Assembly: GCF_964355755.1 (NCBI RefSeq)
Contig: NC_092675.1
Coordinates: 19,978,912 to 20,042,911 of the forward strand
Direction of reading: 5' to 3'
Length of the DNA: 64,000 bases
DNA from: Antedon mediterranea
Lineage: Eukaryota > Echinodermata > Crinoidea > Comatulida > Antedonidae
Shown: positions 58,156 through 64,000 of the stretch, piece after piece
Layout of the letters: every line of letters begins with the position of its first letter
Position numbering within the stretch: the stretch's first letter is position 1
Notes under the pieces: model-generated
What the model was told of the DNA's origin: nothing
Database searches by the model: none
The model's input: the letters and a program-made list of their open reading frames with translations, nothing else
Position numbers and translations under genes: made by a program

Positions 58156-61100
58156 CATAATTTTTTTTAAACATACAAGAACAAATTCAACACAGGCTTG
58201 TAAACCATACACACAGCTGACATACATTTAAAATAGTGCCTCTAAATTTAATTTAGCACAAACTTTTTAGTTTTAAAACATGTATTGTAACATATTTGAT
58301 ATATATATATATATTTTTTTGTTAATTAGCATTGTATAAAGTGTTCAATAGGTTTATTTGATTTAGATTATTAGTGTAATTGCTTTTGATGATCAATAGT
58401 ATTAGCTACAATTATTTTGATGAATATTCATCTGATTCCCTTATTGTTAGTTCCATCAAGATTAATAGCTTCCCACCCATCCTGAAGGATTCTCTGAAGA
58501 AGCCTGTTATCAACCATCCTTCAGTGAAACTGGTTCAAAGGTCAACATAGTAGCATACCTAAGTTGGAACGCCATTAAAAGGCAGGTTACCAACAATAAT
58601 AAATCAAAGGTACCACACTGTGGAGATTTAAACTGAAACAATGTTCTAACTTTGTTTATCAACAGTATTGGTACACATATTATGAATCAATATTGTTATG
58701 ATGCTAACATGATTGCTATGCTAATGCACTGAGTCGTCACATCTAACATGTTTTTTTTTTTATTTAATCCATACCATTGATCATCAAAAGCAAACTAGTA
58801 AAGATTAAATTTGAGGTTTTAATTGATTTGTAAAGAGTAACTAGGAGTAATAATGATTACAAATTACCAGCAATGCTGTGCAGTTTTATTAACATAATAA
58901 CATATCTTATTTAGGGATCACGTAGTGGCGATTTTAGGGTCTGCAAAATGAACTTTATTTAGTATTTTAAGGATTCTGAAATATTGGACCAAAATGTTTT
59001 AAGGAAATTTTGAAGTGCACAAGTTTTTTAAAAAGCTATATATAATCAATTTTAATCTAGACCAAAGAAGTCCAATGTAAATATTGGATATTGGCCAAAA
59101 GATGATTATTTCAGAATAACATGGGGTCACTTTTTTAGAAGCTGTAATACAGAATATTTAGTGTATATTTTATTGATCAAACTGCATTGATGTAATTTTG
59201 TAAAAAACAATTTTAGAAAAGTTTGAGTGTGTCGCTTGTGGATGCCGAACCCAAAGATAGCAGTTGAGCATTTAAATAAAATGTATGTAACACTGTAAAC
59301 ATTGTTTAGATAAAGAGTACACACCTTTGTGCCTTCAATTTGGTAATAATGCATACACTGTAATTGTAGTGAAGTATGAGCATAGACTACTTTGCAGTGT
59401 GAGTGCAGACTGACAGATGCTGTATGTGTGAGTGCACTGGGGAGTGAGTGAGTGCAGGCAGATGATATGTATGAGTGTACAATGTTGAGTGTGAGTGGCA
59501 GATGGATGATTTGTGAGTATACAGTACTGTTTGAGTGAGTGCAGTCAGGAGAAATGTATGAGTGTAGAGTGCTGTTTGAGTGAGTGCAGTCAGGAGAAAT
59601 ATATGAGTGTAGAGTGCTGTTTGAGTGAGTGCAGTCAGGAGAAATGTATGAGTGTAGAGTACTGTTTGAGTGAAAGGAGTTTAATTATGAAGTAAAAGTG
59701 TATAGTTCTGGTGATTGGAAGATGTTTTACTGTGCCAGAATATATGTTAAAATGAGTGACTGGTGAGTGCATAGATATGATGAGTGTGGATGTGAAAGTA
59801 TGTGTGTAAGTGTACAGTACTAATGAATGGTACAGTACATGTGTGTAAGTGTAAAGAAAGAGTATGTGTATATGTGCACATCCGTGCTGCCACATGCAAG
59901 GGAGTGTGAGAGTTACAATGTGTGTTATATAAATAGAATTCTACAGTACTGATGTGTGTGTGGCAGGAATACAATGCTCGTTTATGTGTATGTATACTAA
60001 TAATGATAAACATTTTTATCAATTTGTACATGTAAAAAGCACATTGTTTTTAATATCTATTTTAAGTTTGTGGGATTTATTCATATATATAAAATTTACT
60101 AAGCTTCAATTAAATTTAAATTATATTTGATTGTATAAAACATTTTTAAGCGTAACACTTACAGTCCAAAGGTAGTTTTCTTAATTTTCGTAATACATTT
60201 ATTATGGTGTTGATACAATTATGTATTTGTTTAACTGAAATAAGCATCATTTCAATGTATCCTAACGGCCTGTAATGACCTCATGTCGAGGTCACTAGTC
60301 TTTTCTATTAATTAATTTAATTTTAGTTAATTTTTAAATTAATTTAGGATAAATGGCCTTATGAAAAGATGTTATTAGAATGGTTGTTATATAACTTTTA
60401 AACTTTAAATTCATGTTACAATTTATGGTTAGAAATTGTACTTCACAGCACAATATATTATCCATGGAAGTAGTTTTTGGATGCAATGATTATTTTTTGT
60501 ATCTTATTAGACTCTATCAATGAAGTTACATGTTTTGTTTTTGTGTGCCATTGTAAACATAGTCATTGGTATAAAAACTGTAAATTATTAAGTTGTTGTA
60601 CTTTCCACACAGGCACACACTCCCTTGTCCCTTGTGTAAAACTCTCTTTTTAACTAATCCTAATATAATTTGCTACCTAACATATTTAAATCCTGATTTT
60701 GGACATCTTCTGAAGATTGTGGTGTTATAATATTTTGGTGTTGCTTTTTAGTTTTAGCTATAGTGAGAATTATTTTTTTATATTTACGTATATCTATATG
60801 TACAGAAATATTTTTTAAGTGGATACATTTTGTTTAATTTATAGTATTTGAGGAATAGTAACTATATAATTTGCTAATGAGATCAGATCAAATTTAAAAA
60901 ATTCATTTGAATTTGTATAATTATTACTTTGCATATATTTGTAATCTGGATGTTATTGGTAATGTAGATAATCATTAACCAGATTTAAAACTAGTTTGCG
61001 TATGAAATTTATGGATTAGCCAGCAATAACCAAGATGTTATTATTTTAATTTGTATAATTTAATTTTAAATGTTTATTATCAGAAATTGGTGTATGCATG

Positions 61101-61784
61101 ATACGGTGGATACATATTTATTATTTCATTTCTTATGATGGTGTATTCATGTATAAGACTACAGATTAATAAATAGTTTCACTACTAGTAATGGGATTAA
61201 TACTAATCTGGCTTGTAAGGATTAATTCTGTTAAATTTGACTTTACATTGGTTTCATAGGAATTGATATCACAATTTTATCACCATATACATTATCCAAT
61301 TGTTAGTACTGTAATTTAATAGAGCGGTATTTTTATTTACTAATTTTAGATTGGTGTGACAACCCTGTACAATATGCATAATATACAGTTGCCATATAGA
61401 TGGATACGTTTTATTTTTAAAGTCATTTTAGTTTAGTATTGTCAATAGCCAATTATTTTATTATATTATTAATGATGATGACGTGGAATTCAAGAAAATA
61501 AACTGTTTATGAGTACGGTAGCCTTTTGTTTATGATTTTTATTTGGTATATGCCTAAAATTGACACAATTGGCACGCCATACATGTATAATGATTGACGG
61601 TTTTTTTTCGAATAGCGCCCTCGGTGTTATTGTTTTGTCGATCCCTTCCTTGCATTTTAATTTTCGCGATACAGGATTGACGTGGCGACGCCATTGAACA
61701 TTAGAAATCCACGTAGGAACCTATTTTATAATCTTAAAACATCGGGTTATCTGTCCAGGATTATTAAATCTATACTGGATAGAA
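58156..61784. other. Interval between CDC14 and the TM9SF3-like exon
   Basis: AT-rich DNA that likely includes the CDC14 3' UTR at its left end. A GAGTG-rich purine run lies at 59380-59700 with a 45-bp tandem repeat inside it. Short ORFs on both strands across that run come from the repeats. The right end (61600-61784) should hold the promoter of the next gene. No other coding block seen. Confidence 0.55.
59528..59668. repeat. 45-bp tandem repeat x3
   Basis: The unit begins TGTTTGAGTGAGTGCAGTCA and ends in GTATGAGTGTAGAGTGC. Three close copies lie inside a longer GAGTG-rich stretch. Confidence 0.9.
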
Positions 61785-61865
61785 ATGTGGGCACATGTTC
61801 CAAAAACCTTTTGCATTTTATTAGCTATAATTTTTACAACGATAGCCGACGAACATGATCATAAA
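61785..61865 (+). CDS. TM9SF3: First coding exon of a TM9SF3-like protein (partial, continues beyond window)
   Basis: Twenty-seven codons: ATG, a hydrophobic core (FCILLAIIFTTI), then ADEHDHK before a strong donor (AAA/GTAAGT, phase 0). TM9SF3 proteins have a cleaved signal followed at once by ADEHEHT, and the vertebrate first exon ends at nearly this point. Nonaspanins are nine-pass Golgi/endosomal membrane proteins. The next exon, expected to carry the LWMNTVGPYHN block, is not visible up to 64000, so the call rests on this short match. Confidence 0.55.
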
Positions 61866-62937
61866 GTAAGTACCTGTCAAATCACTCAATTTAATATTGA
61901 CCGATGAATATTTGATAGGCCTAGGGTTAGGCCTAGTAAACTTAAGTTAACTAGCCCTAGGCCTAAATAATGCTAAAATGCAACGTGCAACCCATAATTG
62001 TCTAATATAATTAATAACATTAATAATAGTAGTCAATTCAATTGTTGAATAATATTAAATTTAGGCAGGGCAGAGGCCTTCTACTACCACTGGCGAGACT
62101 AGGCTAGCTAGGCCTACTAGCCTAGCTAGGAGGCATTACTTACCAGTTTTGTTGGTGCCGGTAATAGGGAAAGAGGGCGGTACCAACTGGGCTAGTTAGG
62201 CATGTCCCACCACTAGACCCTGCCATCATCATGCCGAGTCAAGTAATAAGGGAATCATAAGCCTCAGTAGGCCTCGAGTCAAGTATAGAAACGATGTCAA
62301 CGCAGTTCTAATTGGTGGTCCGTGGGTTAAAATTCAAGGCGCTAGTTCCGTTTCGCACCTGTTTTTATTTCGACTTCCTTTTGACTCCAAATTGTTAAGC
62401 AACTTATTGTGAATACCACACCTTAAAATTGGGCCTCATAAGTACTTTTATGAAGAAGAATCACATAAAAAGTAACAAATAAATCCTTAAATTGCTGATT
62501 TTACAGACATGTTTCTCGCATACCGTTCGCCGCGATTACTCGAAGTTCAATATTTTCGTTTCTATGGAGCGCCAAAAGAGCAACAACAATAGATGGTTAA
62601 AACCTCAGTGGAATGCGTCTTCTTTTAATGCATTTATTATTGAAATACACGTTTAATTTTAATATATTTTGTCAATAAAAATGCTGTAACATTTTACTGC
62701 TAATAATTTGCTGTTTTCAAATAGCAACCAACCCTAGGCCTAAGAGTAAGACTAAAGACTAAGAGGCATATTATTTAGATTAAGGTATACCCCTACAGTA
62801 CATGTAATATGATGATGAATTTGTCGATTTTCATTCCTAAAAGCTCCTGCAAAAACCATGTACAGTACAGAAAGAAATTACTGCTTCGTATCTACGCGTA
62901 GGCTTTCGTAGGTAGATCGTAGGTAGAACGTAGGTCA

Positions 62938-63092
62938 TTGTTCTCTCCTACGATGTATTGTTTGTAGCCTACGATGTATTGTTTGTAGCCTACGATGTAT
63001 TGTTCTCTCCTACGATGTATTGTTCGTAGCCTACGATGTATTGTTCTCTCCTACCTACGATGTATTGTTCGTAGCCTACGATGTATTGTTAT
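62938..63092. repeat. About 21-bp tandem array (CCTACGATGTATTGTTNGTAG)
   Basis: About seven to eight units. Two alternating forms, TTTGTAG/TTCGTAG and TTCTCTC, give a partly dimeric order. A 99-codon ORF crosses it and is a by-product. Confidence 0.9.
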
Positions 63093-63516
63093 GAAATCTA
63101 GGCTACACCTCGATAGTAGGGTGGTTCGTAGAAGCATGGACAATGCAAACAAACAATGTATTGTTTTGCTAATTAAAATCCTACCTAAAGATAGTAGGTC
63201 AATTTTTGTAGCCGCCCTACGCATCGGTTATCCTAATTTGGACGGAAATCCGCCGACGAAACGACATCGGGCGGGTGGACCTCAGCTCACGTAGAGAGAG
63301 TCGAGGCTAGGCCTAGCCTGTTTCGGCGGCCTACACTATAAATTATTTATTCCTACCTTGTTGGGTTAGCGAATTATAAAAACAACGACACCAAAATATA
63401 TGCAAAATAAATATATATTCCATATTAAGATTTAACATACATAAATAGGCCTTTTTTAAAATGATTACGACATGTATAAAGAAAAAGGCCCGACCAGAAT
63501 TTGGAGGGGAAAAAAC

Positions 63517-63755
63517 ATGTGAGCTGAGCACAGTAGTTTAGAGAGAGAGTATTATGTTTCATGTCATGTGACACAAAATCCAGGTACACGATCTTAATTA
63601 CTGTTTTATCGTCGTCCAGACGGTAGCCACCCTCTCGTCGAGCTCGTACTGAGTAAAAAAAACATGTGAGAGATTGCGGTAAGCAGAGAGTATCGCGTTT
63701 CATGCCATGTGACCAAAAAAAAACTAGGTCTGTATTAATTACGGTCTTCTGTCGG
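63517..63755. repeat. Imperfect direct repeat, about 100 bp x2
   Basis: Both copies start AACATGTGAG and run through GAGAGTATNNTGTTTCATG-CATGTGAC to TTAATTAC-GT-TT. They are separated by about 45 bp. Confidence 0.7.
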
Positions 63756-64000
63756 CAGTCTTTTTGAGCGACCGATTGAACGTCCTGATGCTATATTTAG
63801 AATGAATTGTTTACGATCTTTTTTTCTCGGCATCGTTTCTGGATGGGACGTTCGCTATATTATGTTTATTAGTTGGCCTGTTCGTTGCGGTTCTCCTGTG
63901 TTGGATCGTGTCTCTCTCTACGTTATACATCGTGGGAAATTTATATTTATATTCGCCGTTGAGTAGGTAAACACGCACGAAGGAAAATATTACGATTAAA

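Larger units (their letters stand above)
61866..64000. other. Interval after the TM9SF3-like exon, presumably intron 1
   Basis: Holds an AGGCCTAG-rich patch (61915-62120), a 21-bp tandem array (62940-63090) and an imperfect direct repeat of about 100 bp (63517-63615 and 63660-63755) sharing ACATGTGAG, GAGAGTAT and TTTCATG-CATGTGAC. No coding segment I can support. Confidence 0.5.

Noticed and set aside
62995-63294. 99-codon plus-strand ORF
   Set aside because: The first half is the 21-bp tandem array. The rest has no recognisable domain or splice sites.

Overview
The window is metazoan nuclear DNA. Its genes are split by many short GT-AG introns, it is AT-rich, and it carries SINE, LINE and foldback-transposon debris plus several expanded minisatellites. 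The recurrent AGGCCTAGG/CTAGGCCTA words and the divergence of the encoded proteins from human orthologues suggest a marine invertebrate deuterostome, most likely an echinoderm. That placement is an inference; no species can be read from the sequence.

Layout: (1) 496-7302, minus strand: C9orf72 orthologue, rebuilt as nine coding exons and running off the left edge, so the C-terminal exon is missing. Its first coding intron holds a nest of two transposons. (2) 7.9-10.8 kb: two foldback DNA transposons, one with a 9-bp and one with an 8-bp target-site duplication. (3) 12728-18913, minus: one uninterrupted 2061-codon ORF for a secreted protein with EAR-like (beta-propeller) ends and about 23 diverged repeats of about 50 residues between them. 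I recognise no family for the central part. (4) 20342-31099, plus: WDR70, 17 exons, 650 aa. Its introns carry a modular inverted-repeat element, a LINE 3' end, a 14-bp satellite open in all six frames and a 17-bp minisatellite with a 19-unit higher-order period. (5) 31872-35902, minus: ALG2, four coding exons, 436 aa, tail-to-tail with WDR70. (6) 36.1-40.4 kb: gene-poor, with degenerate repeats. (7) 40420-43284, minus: a three-exon gene, 486 aa, unrecognised. (8) 46520-57631 (or 58155), plus: CDC14-type dual-specificity phosphatase, 13 coding exons with two possible 3' ends. (9) 61785-61865, plus: a signal-peptide exon that looks like the start of TM9SF3; the rest lies beyond the window.

The genes are housekeeping loci with no shared pathway: C9orf72 (DENN protein of autophagy/lysosome control), WDR70 (nuclear WD40 protein), ALG2 (ER N-glycan assembly), CDC14 (cell-cycle/cilium phosphatase) and TM9SF3 (Golgi/endosome membrane protein). 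The reconstructed exon chains are in frame from end to end, which is the main evidence for each model. The most distinctive item is the 2061-residue secreted repeat protein, a large single-exon CDS among finely split neighbours.
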